Below, piece by piece: positions 20,452-30,680 of a stretch of DNA of 64,000 nt. How positions within the stretch are numbered: the first letter of the stretch is position 1; the number at the start of each line of letters is the position of its first letter. The translations under genes and the position numbers were made by a program. Under the pieces are notes generated by a model that was not told where the DNA came from, searched no databases, and saw only the letters and a list, made by a program, of their open reading frames with translations. The stretch comes from Vibrio stylophorae. GTDB taxonomy: Bacteria > Pseudomonadota > Gammaproteobacteria > Enterobacterales > Vibrionaceae. The DNA lies in contig NZ_CAKLDI010000001.1 in the NCBI RefSeq assembly GCF_921293875.1, positions 1,022,475 through 1,086,474 on the forward strand, written 5' to 3'.

Positions 20452-21054
20452 ATGAAGAAAGGGTATTTAGAACAGATTCTGTCAGTTCTAGAAGAACTGG
20501 GAGAGATTAAATCACGATCCATGTTTGGTGGTTACGGCCTCTATCATGAAGGCTTTATGTTTGCATTGATTGCCACAGACAAAGTGTATCTTCGCGCATC
20601 CATGGAGTTGGAAAAGAACTTTTTAGCCATGGGGCTTGAGCAATATGTGTATATGAAAAACGGCAAGCCCGTGGCATTGCGCTATTACTTGGTGCCAGAG
20701 CAATATCTACAGCCTGCCAGTGCTTTTCTAGCACTCGTCAAAGAAGCCATAGAATTGGCGATGCAAGAGCATGAAGATAAGCAAAAAGAGAGCCAGCAAC
20801 GACTCAAAGATTTGCCCAATTTGGATGTGTCATCTGAGCGAATGTTGAAAAAAGCGGGTATTCACTCTTACGAAGATCTGAAAGCTTGTGGTGCCATTGA
20901 GGCTTATCGACGGGTTTGTGAGGTGAACAGTAACATCCATAGTTTGAAGTTGCTGTGGGCCATCGCTGGCGCGTTAGAAGGCTGTCATGCGGCGATATTG
21001 CCCAAGCCTGTGAAAGATGCTTTACTTCAAGAATTAGAGGCAACCCCAAGCTAA
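20452..21054 (+). CDS. tfoX: Competence regulator TfoX/Sxy
   Basis: Cytosolic co-activator (200 residues) that works with CRP at CRP-S sites to switch on natural-competence genes; in Vibrio it is induced by chitin. The TfoX N-domain covers about 1-105 (SRSMFGGYGLYHEGFMFALI, split at the SMFGG core). The C-domain covers about 115-195 (helix-hairpin-helix like, SSERMLKKAGIHSYEDLKACG). AAAGGAAA precedes the ATG. The gene starts 271 bases from the divergent sulA-like gene. Vibrios often have two paralogues (tfoX, tfoY); from the sequence alone I cannot say which one this is. Confidence 0.88.
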   Translation: MKKGYLEQILSVLEELGEIKSRSMFGGYGLYHEGFMFALIATDKVYLRASMELEKNFLAMGLEQYVYMKNGKPVALRYYLVPEQYLQPASAFLALVKEAIELAMQEHEDKQKESQQRLKDLPNLDVSSERMLKKAGIHSYEDLKACGAIEAYRRVCEVNSNIHSLKLLWAIAGALEGCHAAILPKPVKDALLQELEATPS

Positions 21055-21061
21055 CTCACCT

Positions 21062-21712
21062 ATGAATTATGACTTCTGGCATACCGTTTGGTTGACCAAT
21101 CAAACGCAATTTCATCGACCAGAGACCCATCCGCTCTTGGCCCAATATTGGGCCAAGTTGGCGATCCATCCCAACGCGCGCGTGCTTGTACCATTGTGTG
21201 GAAAATCGCAGGACATGCTTTGGCTTGCGCAGCATCACCAGCGCATTATCGGTATTGAAATTAGCGAAATAGCGGTCAATGCTTTCTTTGCTGAGAACTT
21301 ATTAATTCCCACGGTTCATCGTCATCAAAATGGTACCAAGCAGTATACATTTGATGAGATCACCATCTTGTGCGGTGATCTTTTTGAGCAGCAGATTGAT
21401 CGTATTGATGCGATTTATGATCGCGCCGCGCTGATTGCACTACCGCCCGCACTGCGCGTTCAATATGCAAAGCGCTTGATCAGTATGTTGTCTGAGCATG
21501 GCAAAATGATGTTGATGACGGTGTCCTTTCCAGCTGATGAGTTGCAATCGCCGCCATATCGAGTGACTGAAGCTGAGCTCGCCGAGCTTTTTGCAGGTTT
21601 TCAGATTCGCCATCTCGGTCGTGAGGAGGCAACGCTTGAGCATCCTCGCCGACAGCAAGGTGTGAGTTATTTTCATGAAGATGTGTGGCTGATCGAACGT
21701 GCTGCAAATTAA
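21062..21712 (+). CDS. tpm: Thiopurine S-methyltransferase
   Basis: Cytosolic SAM-dependent methyltransferase (216 residues) of the TPMT family, which methylates thiopurines in vitro; bacterial members methylate selenium and tellurium oxyanions. Family blocks are WxxxWxxxxxxFH (residues 6-18), VLVPLCGKSQDMLWLA (SAM motif I), GIEISEIAV and IYDRAALIALPP. Length matches the bacterial family (about 218). It begins 7 bases after tfoX with no good ribosome site, so translational coupling to tfoX is likely. Confidence 0.92.
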   Translation: MNYDFWHTVWLTNQTQFHRPETHPLLAQYWAKLAIHPNARVLVPLCGKSQDMLWLAQHHQRIIGIEISEIAVNAFFAENLLIPTVHRHQNGTKQYTFDEITILCGDLFEQQIDRIDAIYDRAALIALPPALRVQYAKRLISMLSEHGKMMLMTVSFPADELQSPPYRVTEAELAELFAGFQIRHLGREEATLEHPRRQQGVSYFHEDVWLIERAAN

Positions 21713-21808
21713 CCTTGTGTTTCGAGTGGGTTAACGAAATGTAAAATGATGCTGTGCTACATTTGAGACAATGCCCAGAAATAGGGCAATGCACAAGGAA
21801 GCCAGCCT

Positions 21809-23197
21809 ATGAATCGAAATGATACTGTGCCCCTCCCGCACAATACGCGGGAGTGGTTTTTCCATCGCAATAGCATCATTATTTTACTCGACGTGGTGCT
21901 CTTTGCCGTCCTGTATTACACCTTACCCTATGAACAGCCCGTGACCTTGGGCCTCTGTGTTTTGAGTTTTATCGCCATTTTATGGCTGACTGAAGCCCTA
22001 CATGTCACTGTAACTGCCTTATTAGTGCCGCTGATCGCGGTGATCTTTGATGTCTTTCCGACCCAAACCGCGCTGAGTAATTTCGCCAATCCCATTATTT
22101 TTCTCTTTTTGGGCGGTTTTGCTATGGCAGCAGCCATGCGACAGCAAAAATTGGATCAAGTGATTGCCGATAAGATCATTGTGATGGCGCGAGGGAAAAT
22201 GGCCACTGCCGTATTGATGCTTTTCGGTGCGACGGCGTTACTGTCGATGTGGATCAGCAATACGGCAACGGTGGCCATGATGTTGCCTTTGGTGCTGGGT
22301 ATTTTGGCGAAAGTGAACGAAGAAAGTGGCCATCGCACCTATGTCTTTGTGCTACTGGGGATTGCCTATAGCGCCAGTATTGGCGGCATTGCTACTATTG
22401 TCGGCAGTCCACCCAATGCCATTGCAGCCGCAGAAGTCGGGCTGACCTTTACGCAGTGGATGCACTATGGTTTGCCTGTCGCTGTGTTATTGCTACCCGT
22501 GGCAATTGCGCTGCTCTACGTTTTGCTTAAACCTGATCTTAAAGGTGAATTTGAAATTCAATATGAACCCGTGGATTGGGACAAGGGGAAGGTGGTGACA
22601 CTGGCGATTTTCTCCTTAGTGGTGACTTTGTGGATCTTTAGTAAACCGATCAATGCCATGCTGGGGGGGTATTCGAAATTTGATAGCTTGGTGGCCTTAC
22701 TGGCCATTGTGCTGGTGAATTTTGCGCGCGTAGTGCATTGGAAGGATGTGGAAAAAACCGCTGACTGGGGGGTATTACTGCTCTTTGGTGGTGGGATTTG
22801 TTTAAGTAATGTGCTGAAAGCGACGGGAACTAGTGTTTTTCTAGCTAATAGTTTAAGTGGGCTGATTGCAGAGTTTGGCGTGTTGTGGATTATTTTGATG
22901 GTGGCAGCCTTTGTGGTGTTTTTAACTGAGTTTGCCTCCAATACCGCCAGCGCTGCATTGCTGATCCCTGTTTTTGCGAGTGTGGCGCAGGCCTTTGGTT
23001 TATCGCCGGTTCTTCTCTCTGTGATGATAGCCGTTGCCGCATCTTGCGCTTTTATGTTGCCTGTAGCGACGCCGCCCAATGCCATTGTTTTTGCATCCGG
23101 CCATATTGCGCAGCACGAAATGATGCGTGTGGGGTTGGTACTTAACCTTGTGTGTATCGCGCTACTGGCCATGGTGGCTTATCTTTTCTGGCTTTAG
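21809..23197 (+). CDS. SLC13/DASS-family sodium-coupled anion transporter
   Basis: Inner-membrane symporter (462 residues, about 11 hydrophobic segments) of the divalent anion:Na+ family. It probably imports C4-dicarboxylates, but citrate or sulfate cannot be excluded. Both SNT signatures that form the sodium and substrate sites are present: [12 protein letters not shown] and [26 protein letters not shown] is also typical of the family. AAGGA lies 8 bases before the ATG. A small hairpin (TGCCC/GGGCA) precedes it at about 21771-21787. It is monocistronic and ends at a terminator shared with mgsA. Confidence 0.88.
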   Translation: MNRNDTVPLPHNTREWFFHRNSIIILLDVVLFAVLYYTLPYEQPVTLGLCVLSFIAILWLTEALHVTVTALLVPLIAVIFDVFPTQTALSNFANPIIFLFLGGFAMAAAMRQQKLDQVIADKIIVMARGKMATAVLMLFGATALLSMWISNTATVAMMLPLVLGILAKVNEESGHRTYVFVLLGIAYSASIGGIATIVGSPPNAIAAAEVGLTFTQWMHYGLPVAVLLLPVAIALLYVLLKPDLKGEFEIQYEPVDWDKGKVVTLAIFSLVVTLWIFSKPINAMLGGYSKFDSLVALLAIVLVNFARVVHWKDVEKTADWGVLLLFGGGICLSNVLKATGTSVFLANSLSGLIAEFGVLWIILMVAAFVVFLTEFASNTASAALLIPVFASVAQAFGLSPVLLSVMIAVAASCAFMLPVATPPNAIVFASGHIAQHEMMRVGLVLNLVCIALLAMVAYLFWL

Positions 23198-23261
23198 TAT
23201 CAAGGCGTGAGAACACTGTAGTAAATACGTTGATAGATAAACGGTGAAAGAAAATACCATG

Positions 23262-23291
23262 AAAAAGCCGCAGCGATTGCTGCGGCTTTTT
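23262..23291. terminator. Bidirectional terminator between the SLC13 gene and mgsA
   Basis: Perfect 13-bp stem AAAAAGCCGCAGC / GCTGCGGCTTTTT with loop GATT. T runs on both strands. Confidence 0.92.
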
Positions 23292-23393
23292 GCTATTTGT
23301 TTGCGCTTTATTTTGAGTTTGATGGTTCAATACCTTGCTTGATACAAGGTTTGATTCATCGCGCAAACAATCACATCCTTTATCGCTGCGACA

Positions 23394-23852
23394 TTACTGG
23401 GTGCGCTCAGCAAGATAGCGATCGTAGTCAGGAATCTCAATCACGGTATCTTGGTCAACAAAAGGTGAGCTCATCATAAAATTCGCACTGGCGCGGTTGG
23501 TGGCCACGGGAATATTCCAAACAGCAGAGATGCGTAGCAAGGCTTTCACGTCTGGGTCATGTGGTACGGCGTTGAGGGGATCCCAGAAGAAAATCATCAT
23601 ATCGATTTTCCCTTCACAGATCAGCGCACCAAGCTGCTGATCGCCGCCCATTGGGCCGCTAACGAGGCTTGTGATATCTAGGCCAGTGGCTTGACTGAGC
23701 TGAAAACCAGTGGTGCCTGTGGCGTATAAATTATGCGCTTCAAGTTGCGCTTGATGCTCTTTGACCCAACGCAATAGATCTTGTTTACAGTGATCGTGGG
23801 CCACCAAGGCGATATTTTTACGTGCCGCCATAATACGGGTGGTTCTTTCCAT
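23394..23852 (-). CDS. mgsA: Methylglyoxal synthase
   Basis: Cytosolic enzyme (152 residues) that converts DHA phosphate to methylglyoxal and phosphate, a bypass that relieves sugar-phosphate stress. Signature blocks [28 protein letters not shown] and [20 protein letters not shown] match the family almost exactly. AAGGAG lies 6 bases before the ATG. The product of the dha genes at the left of the window is its substrate, but the loci are 18 kb apart. It is the last gene after torT on this strand, 9 bases from the torT stop, so they may be co-transcribed. Confidence 0.96.
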   Translation of the reverse strand: MERTTRIMAARKNIALVAHDHCKQDLLRWVKEHQAQLEAHNLYATGTTGFQLSQATGLDITSLVSGPMGGDQQLGALICEGKIDMMIFFWDPLNAVPHDPDVKALLRISAVWNIPVATNRASANFMMSSPFVDQDTVIEIPDYDRYLAERTQ

Positions 23853-23861
23853 TGTGACTCC

Positions 23862-25025
23862 TTAGTTGTGCGCTGCCGATGATGGCGGTGATTGCACATA
23901 AATAGGGCGAAATTGTGCTGGTGACAATGAGCGCTCAACAGTTTCTTGACTCAACGCAGCTTTATCAAGACCAATAATGTCGGGTATCAAACGATAAACG
24001 GGATCTCGCTGCTCTAAATAGCGAACCGTTTGATCTAAAGAGAGGCGGCCTTGCAGCACCATTTGGTCTGTGGGTGAGAACAATACGCGGCCACGAAGTA
24101 AACCGCGATAGATCCCATGGGTAAAGTAAGTTGAGATCAGGCCAATTTTGAGATGTTTAAATCTGGGTTGTTGTAGGACATTGATCGCCACGTCAATGGC
24201 CACTGCGCCGCCGACAATATAATCTGGCGGGCTTTGACTGAGCAGTCGGTAGACCAAGTCGCGCTGCTCCTCTTTGCCGTTATCAGCCCAGAGTCTTTGC
24301 GTAATTTGAATATCTGAATCGGCAATAGCCGCCAAAAAACCTTGGGTGGTGGGATCGGTCCCACCACGCTGAAGGGGGCCTGGTAGCCATGCAATTTGCG
24401 TAAGCCCACTGCCTTTGGGATGCTTTTTCGCCAGATAATGACCCGCTTGAAATCCCATTTGATACCAGTCTACACCGACCATGCCCTTTAGATTATTTTG
24501 CTGCTGAGTTTGCTGGGATAGTGCGTTAACCGTGGCAAATACTGGGGTTTGATGGGTCAAAATATCCAGATCATGGGCATAGCCAGTTGGGCTGACACTG
24601 CCTAAAATAATGGCATCCGCGCCGCTGAGATAGCAGTGCTGCATCTGACTTTTTTGCTCAGCAAGGGCCAAATAACCGCCAGCATCATAGATGGTTAGAT
24701 GAACGCCTAGGCGCTTGGCTTGATTCACCAAGCCATAGTTCACTGAGATCCAGTAAGCATCCTTGAGGTGGGGCAGTAAGGCGCAGATTTTCCATGGGCG
24801 TTTCGCGTGAGCAAGCCAAGTGTATTGCTGGTGAATCAGTGCAGGATTGGCCTTGGTGCGTTGTAGCTGTAAATCAACAGGTGCGAGTTGTTGGTGCAGT
24901 GGTTGCGCTAGGCTGTTTGCAGAATAACCAAGTGCACTGAACAAAATCAGCAGCGAGATAAAAAGTTGGTAAGATAAGGCGATAAAGCCGCCTGAATATA
25001 GCTGACGATGTTGCACTGTGAGCAT
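23862..25025 (-). CDS. torT: TorT-like periplasmic sensor-binding protein
   Basis: Periplasmic binding protein of the TorT family (387 residues with the chosen start), which detects trimethylamine N-oxide and signals through TorS. A hydrophobic stretch (about 18-34, ALSYQLFISLLILFSALGYS) is followed by ANSLAQ, a plausible export signal. The mature part has the two-lobe sugar-binding-protein pattern with WKICALLPHLKDAYWISVNYG and GADAIILGSVSP. The start is uncertain: the open frame runs to 25223 on the strand opposite torS, and ATG 25025 has no clear ribosome site. It is divergent from torS. Substrate is by family only. Confidence 0.82.
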   Translation of the reverse strand: MLTVQHRQLYSGGFIALSYQLFISLLILFSALGYSANSLAQPLHQQLAPVDLQLQRTKANPALIHQQYTWLAHAKRPWKICALLPHLKDAYWISVNYGLVNQAKRLGVHLTIYDAGGYLALAEQKSQMQHCYLSGADAIILGSVSPTGYAHDLDILTHQTPVFATVNALSQQTQQQNNLKGMVGVDWYQMGFQAGHYLAKKHPKGSGLTQIAWLPGPLQRGGTDPTTQGFLAAIADSDIQITQRLWADNGKEEQRDLVYRLLSQSPPDYIVGGAVAIDVAINVLQQPRFKHLKIGLISTYFTHGIYRGLLRGRVLFSPTDQMVLQGRLSLDQTVRYLEQRDPVYRLIPDIIGLDKAALSQETVERSLSPAQFRPIYVQSPPSSAAHN

Positions 25026-25065
25026 TTCTAAAGGGCTGTTAAAAAACCATGATAGCAGGAAATTG

Positions 25066-27966
25066 ATGAGATTTAAGTTTAAGACCATAGGCCAGAAACT
25101 ACTGGCAGCGTTTTCAGGGATTGCGCTGTTGGTGGGAATCGCTGCGGGGATTGGTATTGCCGGTTTGTCCTTGGTCGCGAAAACGCAACATGCCGTGGTG
25201 GACTCAGCGCTGCCGGCACTCAATCACAGCCGCGCGCTCGCCGAGCAAACGGCGCGCATTATTATGACAGCGCAGGCGCTGAGCCAAACCAATGACACCA
25301 AAGCACTCAATCAACATCAACAAACCCTCACGCGTTTGTTTGGCCAAAATGAGCTGACCCTTGCCAGTCTTCAGGCTTATCCATTTTCCCGTGGTCTTTT
25401 AACGCAAATTGAGCAAACGCACGAGCAGGTGCGAAAGCAAATGAACACGCTCAATGATGAAGTCGCGCTGCGTCTTCAGCGCCAGCGTATGGTCAACAAT
25501 GCCATTGCCGCCCAGCAGCGTATATTACGGCAAATGGAAGGCTTGGTTCAGGCGCAGGTGAGTAACGCAGATGCTGTGGCCATGGCCAATTTTACTCAGC
25601 TCTATGACTTGGTGCATCGTGGAAATACACAGCAAACCTTGAGCGCACTTGACCGATTGATTGAAGTGGATTTAGACGTCAATGCCAGGCTGCTTAACAT
25701 GCGCTATTTGATTGCGGTCTCCATCAGCTTGCTCGATGAGGTGCGCCAGCCCAACTTGAGTGAAAACCGTATCGATGCGCTGGCCAAGCAGTATCAAAAT
25801 AATGTCGATAAATTAAAACTGCGCTTGGTGTCCATTGAAGACCCGAACTATGCCAAGCAGCTCTCTTCTCGTATTGAGCAGTTGGCGCAATTTAACTCAC
25901 TGTTTGATCAGCGACGTGCAATGTATCGTCATGAGCAAGAGATTGAAAAGCTGAGTCAGCAAGCGGTTGTGCACTTTCATACTTTGTCAGATCAGGTTGC
26001 TGAGCTCAGCACCGCAGCCAATGCAGGCACGACTTTTGCGTTGGAGCAAGTGGCGAAAACCATCACGCGCACGCAAGCCACCTTGATTGCTTTGAGTGTG
26101 CTGGGTGTGTTGGTGGTGATTTGGGTGATGTGGCAATACGTGTATGCGCGCATTATTCGCCGAATTTCACGAGCGCAGCGCGCCCTAACATCGATTGCCG
26201 ATGGTGAGCTGTCTATCCATCTCAAAGCCGAAGGTGATGATGAGCTGGCGGCGATGGAGCGCGCGATTATTGTGGCGCGAGATACGGCCAAAGCCAAAGC
26301 GCAGTATGCCGCAGGTGAAAAACGCGCACGTGAAGCGCTACAAAATCATCAAGCGAGCCTCGAAGCAACCATTGCTGAGCGCACAGAAGCCCTGCGTCTT
26401 GCCAATGCCCAGCTGGCTCAAGAAGTGGATGAAAAAACCATCGCCACCAAAGCGGCAGAGCAGGCCAATCAGGCAAAATCTGCCTTTTTGGCCACCATGA
26501 GCCATGAAATCCGCACGCCACTGAATGGAGTATTGGGGATCGCTGCATTGCTTGATAATGATGAGCTCAGTGAAAAGCAGAAAAACTACGTCAGCGTGAT
26601 TCGAAAAAGTGGCGAGACCTTACTTGAGTTGGTGACCGATATTCTTGATTTTTCCAAGATTGAATCTGGTCATTTGGATATTCATCCAAGCCCATTTTCA
26701 TTAGCACATCTGCTTGATGATGTGATCACGCTGTTTATGCCACGGGCACAGGAGAAGGGATTACAGCTCGCTTATCACTGTGATGCAGCGCTTTGCGATT
26801 ATTGGCTCGGCGATATGATGCGTATTCGTCAAGTGCTCAATAACTTAGTAAGCAATGCCATCAAATATACAGAGCAAGGCCAAGTCCAGGTGCTGGTTCA
26901 CGAGCACGAAGGTATGTTGTGCTTTGCGGTTAAGGATACTGGGGTTGGTATCGACGATGTCCAGCAAGCTCAGCTTTTTCAGCCATTTTATCAAACCGAT
27001 AGCGGCCGACAAACCACCGGTGGCACTGGTCTAGGTCTTGCCATCGCTGCGCGAATTGTCGGTGCCATGGGCGGGCATATCGCTGTGCAGAGTCAGCGTT
27101 TTCAAGGCTCAAGCTTTTCTCTGTACTTGCCACTTGAGCCAGCACAAGCACCTGAGCAAATTACACCGATGGTGAGTCAAACAGCACCAGAGCTTTCTGG
27201 CCGTTTAACTTCACTGCAAGTGCTGGTCGTGGAGGATAACGCGGTCAATCGCTTAGTGATTGAGGGCTATTTAGAGCGTTTAGGCTGCCACTATGTGATG
27301 GCCGAAGATGGCGCAACGGCTTTGCATCTTGCTGCGCAGCAATCATTTGACTTAGCGTTGCTGGATATCAATCTACCTGACACCGATGGGGTGACACTGC
27401 GCGGCGAGTTGATGCACACTCAGCCGTCGCTCTATAGCATTGCGGTTTCAGCACATGTGTATGATGAAGAGGTGGCGCGTTTCTATACTGCCGGATTTGA
27501 CGCCGTGGTGCCCAAACCCGTGCGTTTTGAGCGTTTACATCAGGCGTTATTGCAAATGGTCAGTGGTTATCACGGTGCGCCTCTGGTCGCACAGGCACAA
27601 CAGCATGGCTTTGATGCTAATGCACATTTGATTTTTGAGCGAGAGATTTTAGAGCAAGATTTGCCGATCCTCGGGCTGGCAGTGATTGAAAATCTGGTCA
27701 CTGTATTTGAGCAAAGCAGTGAACAGACCCTAGCTAATTTGGCACAAGCATTGGACCAACAGGATCAGGCGACGATCAGTCAGTATTGCCATCAGCTTAA
27801 AGGTGCGGCATTTAGCTTAGGGTTAGCATCTCTGGCGCAGTGCTGTGCTTACTATGAGCATGAAGCCGCGATGTTTGATACCGATGTGATGGCGCAATTA
27901 CTGCAGCTGCGTACTCAATCTTTGGATCAGATGCAGGCATTTATTGCAGAAAAAAATGGGGGATGA
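25066..27966 (+). CDS. torS: TorS-like hybrid sensor histidine kinase
   Basis: Inner-membrane kinase (966 residues) of the TorS type. Order: TM1 (about 11-36), periplasmic helical bundle (about 40-335), TM2 (about 337-358), HAMP (about 360-412), coiled coil, HisKA with phospho-His480 in MSHEIRTPLNG, HATPase (N-box NNLVSNAIKY, G-boxes DTGVGI and GGTGLGL). Then a receiver with Asp767 in LLDINLP, and an HPt domain with His909 in CHQLKGAA. AGGA before ATG 25066 supports this start over a GTG at 25018. It is divergent from torT with 40 bases between starts. No torR, torC or torA is in the window, so the output regulator must be encoded elsewhere. Confidence 0.9.
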   Translation: MRFKFKTIGQKLLAAFSGIALLVGIAAGIGIAGLSLVAKTQHAVVDSALPALNHSRALAEQTARIIMTAQALSQTNDTKALNQHQQTLTRLFGQNELTLASLQAYPFSRGLLTQIEQTHEQVRKQMNTLNDEVALRLQRQRMVNNAIAAQQRILRQMEGLVQAQVSNADAVAMANFTQLYDLVHRGNTQQTLSALDRLIEVDLDVNARLLNMRYLIAVSISLLDEVRQPNLSENRIDALAKQYQNNVDKLKLRLVSIEDPNYAKQLSSRIEQLAQFNSLFDQRRAMYRHEQEIEKLSQQAVVHFHTLSDQVAELSTAANAGTTFALEQVAKTITRTQATLIALSVLGVLVVIWVMWQYVYARIIRRISRAQRALTSIADGELSIHLKAEGDDELAAMERAIIVARDTAKAKAQYAAGEKRAREALQNHQASLEATIAERTEALRLANAQLAQEVDEKTIATKAAEQANQAKSAFLATMSHEIRTPLNGVLGIAALLDNDELSEKQKNYVSVIRKSGETLLELVTDILDFSKIESGHLDIHPSPFSLAHLLDDVITLFMPRAQEKGLQLAYHCDAALCDYWLGDMMRIRQVLNNLVSNAIKYTEQGQVQVLVHEHEGMLCFAVKDTGVGIDDVQQAQLFQPFYQTDSGRQTTGGTGLGLAIAARIVGAMGGHIAVQSQRFQGSSFSLYLPLEPAQAPEQITPMVSQTAPELSGRLTSLQVLVVEDNAVNRLVIEGYLERLGCHYVMAEDGATALHLAAQQSFDLALLDINLPDTDGVTLRGELMHTQPSLYSIAVSAHVYDEEVARFYTAGFDAVVPKPVRFERLHQALLQMVSGYHGAPLVAQAQQHGFDANAHLIFEREILEQDLPILGLAVIENLVTVFEQSSEQTLANLAQALDQQDQATISQYCHQLKGAAFSLGLASLAQCCAYYEHEAAMFDTDVMAQLLQLRTQSLDQMQAFIAEKNGG

Positions 27967-28130
27967 GTGGGTTTATCGCCGATGATCTGCGCGCTCGCGC
28001 GGTGGAAAGATTGATTTACCACTCAAACTCAAGGATTAACCTTATCTTTTATAGTGAAATTGACCTGCCTTAGCATTCTTGTGCAACAAATTGATTTACA
28101 CTGATTTCAGGAAAATTAAAGGAGAAGGTC

Positions 28131-28466
28131 ATGGAGCCGCTGTTAGATTGGGCCCCTGAAGGTTGGCGTGCTGTGCCACCTGACTCTTTGTCCTATGCAA
28201 AAGCCAGTTTGCAACATCTGGCATCGGCGGTGATAGTAGTACAACGTCATTTTTACGGTCAGGCGATGGTGTATCGTGCGATTCACCCAATGGACGATCA
28301 TTTTCTATTGGTGAGTTGCACGGAGATGCGTTATCGACCGGTCGAAGAAGCACAAGAGCTCAATTGCAGTTGCTTGGCCATGGCCAAGCAAGCTTTGTTG
28401 CGCTTATGCCAAGAGGATGACGCCTTTTACTTGCATCAGGTTAGCCGCCAGCATATGGCGAAGTAA
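28131..28466 (+). CDS. Small soluble protein of unknown function
   Basis: A 111-residue protein I do not recognise. Strong ribosome site (AAAGGAGAAGGTC before ATG) and its own strong terminator make it a real gene. No signal peptide or membrane segment. The centre reads AVIVVQRHFYGQAMVYRAIHPMDDHFLLVSCTEMRYRPV in sense, compatible with a small beta-rich fold, with a Cys pair (NCSC) near 89-92. It follows torS by 164 bases on the same strand, but a functional link is unproved. Confidence 0.75.
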   Translation: MEPLLDWAPEGWRAVPPDSLSYAKASLQHLASAVIVVQRHFYGQAMVYRAIHPMDDHFLLVSCTEMRYRPVEEAQELNCSCLAMAKQALLRLCQEDDAFYLHQVSRQHMAK

Positions 28467-28498
28467 AAAAAAAGCCCACGGATGTGGGCCTTTTTTTT
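28466..28498. terminator. Bidirectional terminator after the 28131 gene and the chemoreceptor
   Basis: GCCCAC / GTGGGC stem flanked by nine A and eight T, loop GGAT. Serves the convergent pair. Confidence 0.9.
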
Positions 28499-28531
28499 GC
28501 GTGCAAAATACAGCTGTGCCAAGGTCTGACT

Positions 28532-30160
28532 TTAGAGTTTAAAGAAAGACAATTGCTCTTTTTGCATTTCAGCAAGACGCGATAACTCGTTACTGGCGGC
28601 AGCGTTTTGCGCAATACCCGCAACGTTTTGGTTCACAAGTTCCGACATATTGCTGACGTTGCGGTTAATGTCTGAGGTCACTTGTGATTGCTGCTCAGCA
28701 GCAGTCGCTACTTGGGTGTTCATATCATTGATTTGTGAGACAGCATCGGTGATACCCACGAGCGCATCATTGGCTTGACGCGCAAGATCTTGGTTACGGC
28801 CCAAAATCTCCAAGCTATTTTGCATGCTGTCGTTGGCATTACCAGACTGCGCTTGAAGCTCTTCAATGATGGTTTGAATCTCTTGCGTTGAGTCTTGTGT
28901 ACGGGCGGCAAGCAGACGTACTTCATCGGCTACCACGGCAAAACCACGGCCTGATTCACCCGCACGAGCGGCTTCAATGGCTGCGTTCAGTGCAAGCAAG
29001 TTGGTTTGCTCAGACACGCCACGAATCACTTCAACAACATTGCTGATTTGCTCTGACTGTTCTTTAAGACGAGTCACAACCGCGGCTGCATCATTGAGTG
29101 ACGCGGCCATCAATTCACTTGCTTCATGGCTTTGTTGGAAAATATCCAAGCCAGAGCGCGCAAGCTCATCAGTTTGTTTTGAGGTGCCATCAGCAAGCAT
29201 TGCTGTATCGCTAACGTTAGCGGCAGTGCTTGAAAGCTCATTCACAGCCGAGGCGACTTGGTCAATCTCGTTAAGTTCACGTTGCGCGTTGTCTTCCGCT
29301 TGAGTCATCACAACAGCCAATTCAGTTGATGCTGAAGCAACATCTTCACTGATCTTGGTGAGTGCATTCACGGTTTCGTGTAGCTGACGAACGGTTAAGT
29401 TGATATCAGCACTGAGCTCGGCAACTTCGTTATTGCCGTCATGTTCGCTTTGTACGGATAGGTTACCCGTTGCGATTTCACGCATTACGGCTTGAAGTTT
29501 GATGATTGGCGCAACAATCATACCTGACAACCACCATGCCACGGCAAAGCAAATCGCAAACAACACGAGGATAAACCAGCTGACATTGGTCATCAGGGTT
29601 TCGTTGGCTTGCATGCTGGCATTGAGATCAGCAGATGCTTTGCTATTCACATTTTGTGATAGGTCATTAATTTGGCCGACCATGGTTTGACCCACAAGGC
29701 GGTATTTCGCGATAAAGGCATCAAATTCTGCATTGCTCAGTAGGCCTTGATCGTGACGATTCAGTAGGGGAATCGCTTGACGAGAAAAATCAAAGTACTG
29801 ATCGATCGCCGCCTTTACTTGATTGGTTTGTGCCACAAAACCAGGCTCTTGTGATAGAACAGCCAAGTTGCTGTTAATTTCAGACGTGGCGGCATCCATG
29901 CTGTCAATTAATTTTTGGCGACGTGCTGGATCGTAAATCGCATAGACCGCATCGATACGGATGGGATACACGAGGTCATCAATTTTCGCGAGTGCATCTT
30001 TGAACGCAACCAAATCTTGGGTGTTGAGTTCAATGTTATTTTGTTCAGTAGTCAATCTATTTTGAGCGACTAGCAGAGAGCTGATGAGTAAAGCGGTTAG
30101 AATGAACACAGGTATTAACACCTGAATTCTAATAGAAATATTTTTCAGTGAAAGCTGCAT
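28532..30160 (-). CDS. Methyl-accepting chemotaxis protein (transmembrane)
   Basis: Chemoreceptor (542 residues) feeding CheA/CheW. TM1 at about 10-32, a four-helix-bundle type periplasmic sensor (about 33-190), TM2 at about 193-215, HAMP (about 215-268) and the signalling domain with its conserved tip [20 protein letters not shown] and [10 protein letters not shown]. The ligand is not readable. It lacks the C-terminal NWETF pentapeptide that tethers CheR. The start at 30160 has GAGG 5 bases upstream; the frame extends 15 codons further without one. Monocistronic. Confidence 0.94.
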   Translation of the reverse strand: MQLSLKNISIRIQVLIPVFILTALLISSLLVAQNRLTTEQNNIELNTQDLVAFKDALAKIDDLVYPIRIDAVYAIYDPARRQKLIDSMDAATSEINSNLAVLSQEPGFVAQTNQVKAAIDQYFDFSRQAIPLLNRHDQGLLSNAEFDAFIAKYRLVGQTMVGQINDLSQNVNSKASADLNASMQANETLMTNVSWFILVLFAICFAVAWWLSGMIVAPIIKLQAVMREIATGNLSVQSEHDGNNEVAELSADINLTVRQLHETVNALTKISEDVASASTELAVVMTQAEDNAQRELNEIDQVASAVNELSSTAANVSDTAMLADGTSKQTDELARSGLDIFQQSHEASELMAASLNDAAAVVTRLKEQSEQISNVVEVIRGVSEQTNLLALNAAIEAARAGESGRGFAVVADEVRLLAARTQDSTQEIQTIIEELQAQSGNANDSMQNSLEILGRNQDLARQANDALVGITDAVSQINDMNTQVATAAEQQSQVTSDINRNVSNMSELVNQNVAGIAQNAAASNELSRLAEMQKEQLSFFKL

Positions 30161-30680
30161 AATTGCCTCAATAGGTTGTTTTATTGCTCGCATCCATGCA
30201 GACAATATATTTGGTGTACATCACAAGTCGGGCGCGAAAATATACACGAAACTGTGATCTCGTTCTAGGAATTATCTACTGTAGTAAAATAATTTTTAAT
30301 ATAAATAGAGCAAAAAAAATGGCGCCAAACCGTCAAAATTATGACTTGCGCATTGCATAAATGGCTTTGATCGCGCATGGTATCAGGCATCTTTGGTCAT
30401 TGTTTTGCTTTGATTGAGGAAGAAAAAAAGGAATTGCGGGTAAAAAAAGAAGGCATTGAAGATTTTTATTTGTGATGGTGCCGACACAATTTTATCAAGG
30501 TACAGGAAATAAAATTCGTCCATTATTCATCAAGCTAATAGAATTGAATTGATGAAATAAATAGCAGCTAGCACATCCAGTCTTGGTTTCGTTTTTAGTT
30601 TGACCAAAACTTGGTTAAAATGCTGTGCATGCGGTCAACATGATGCGCGTAGCAGAACCAAATCATGTGGAGATACAGAA
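30161..30680. promoter_or_regulatory. Chemoreceptor/uvrY divergent intergenic region
   Basis: This A+T-rich region of 520 bases contains no credible gene. It should hold the promoters of the chemoreceptor and uvrY. A near-perfect palindrome TTGACCAA-N3-TTGGTTAA lies at about 30600-30618. I looked for the repeated GGA motifs of CsrB-type RNAs, which UvrY controls in other species, and did not find an array. Confidence 0.4.

Noticed and set aside
30161-30680. CsrB/C-type regulatory RNA near uvrY
   Set aside because: Only a couple of GGA motifs occur; no array of GGA stem-loops.
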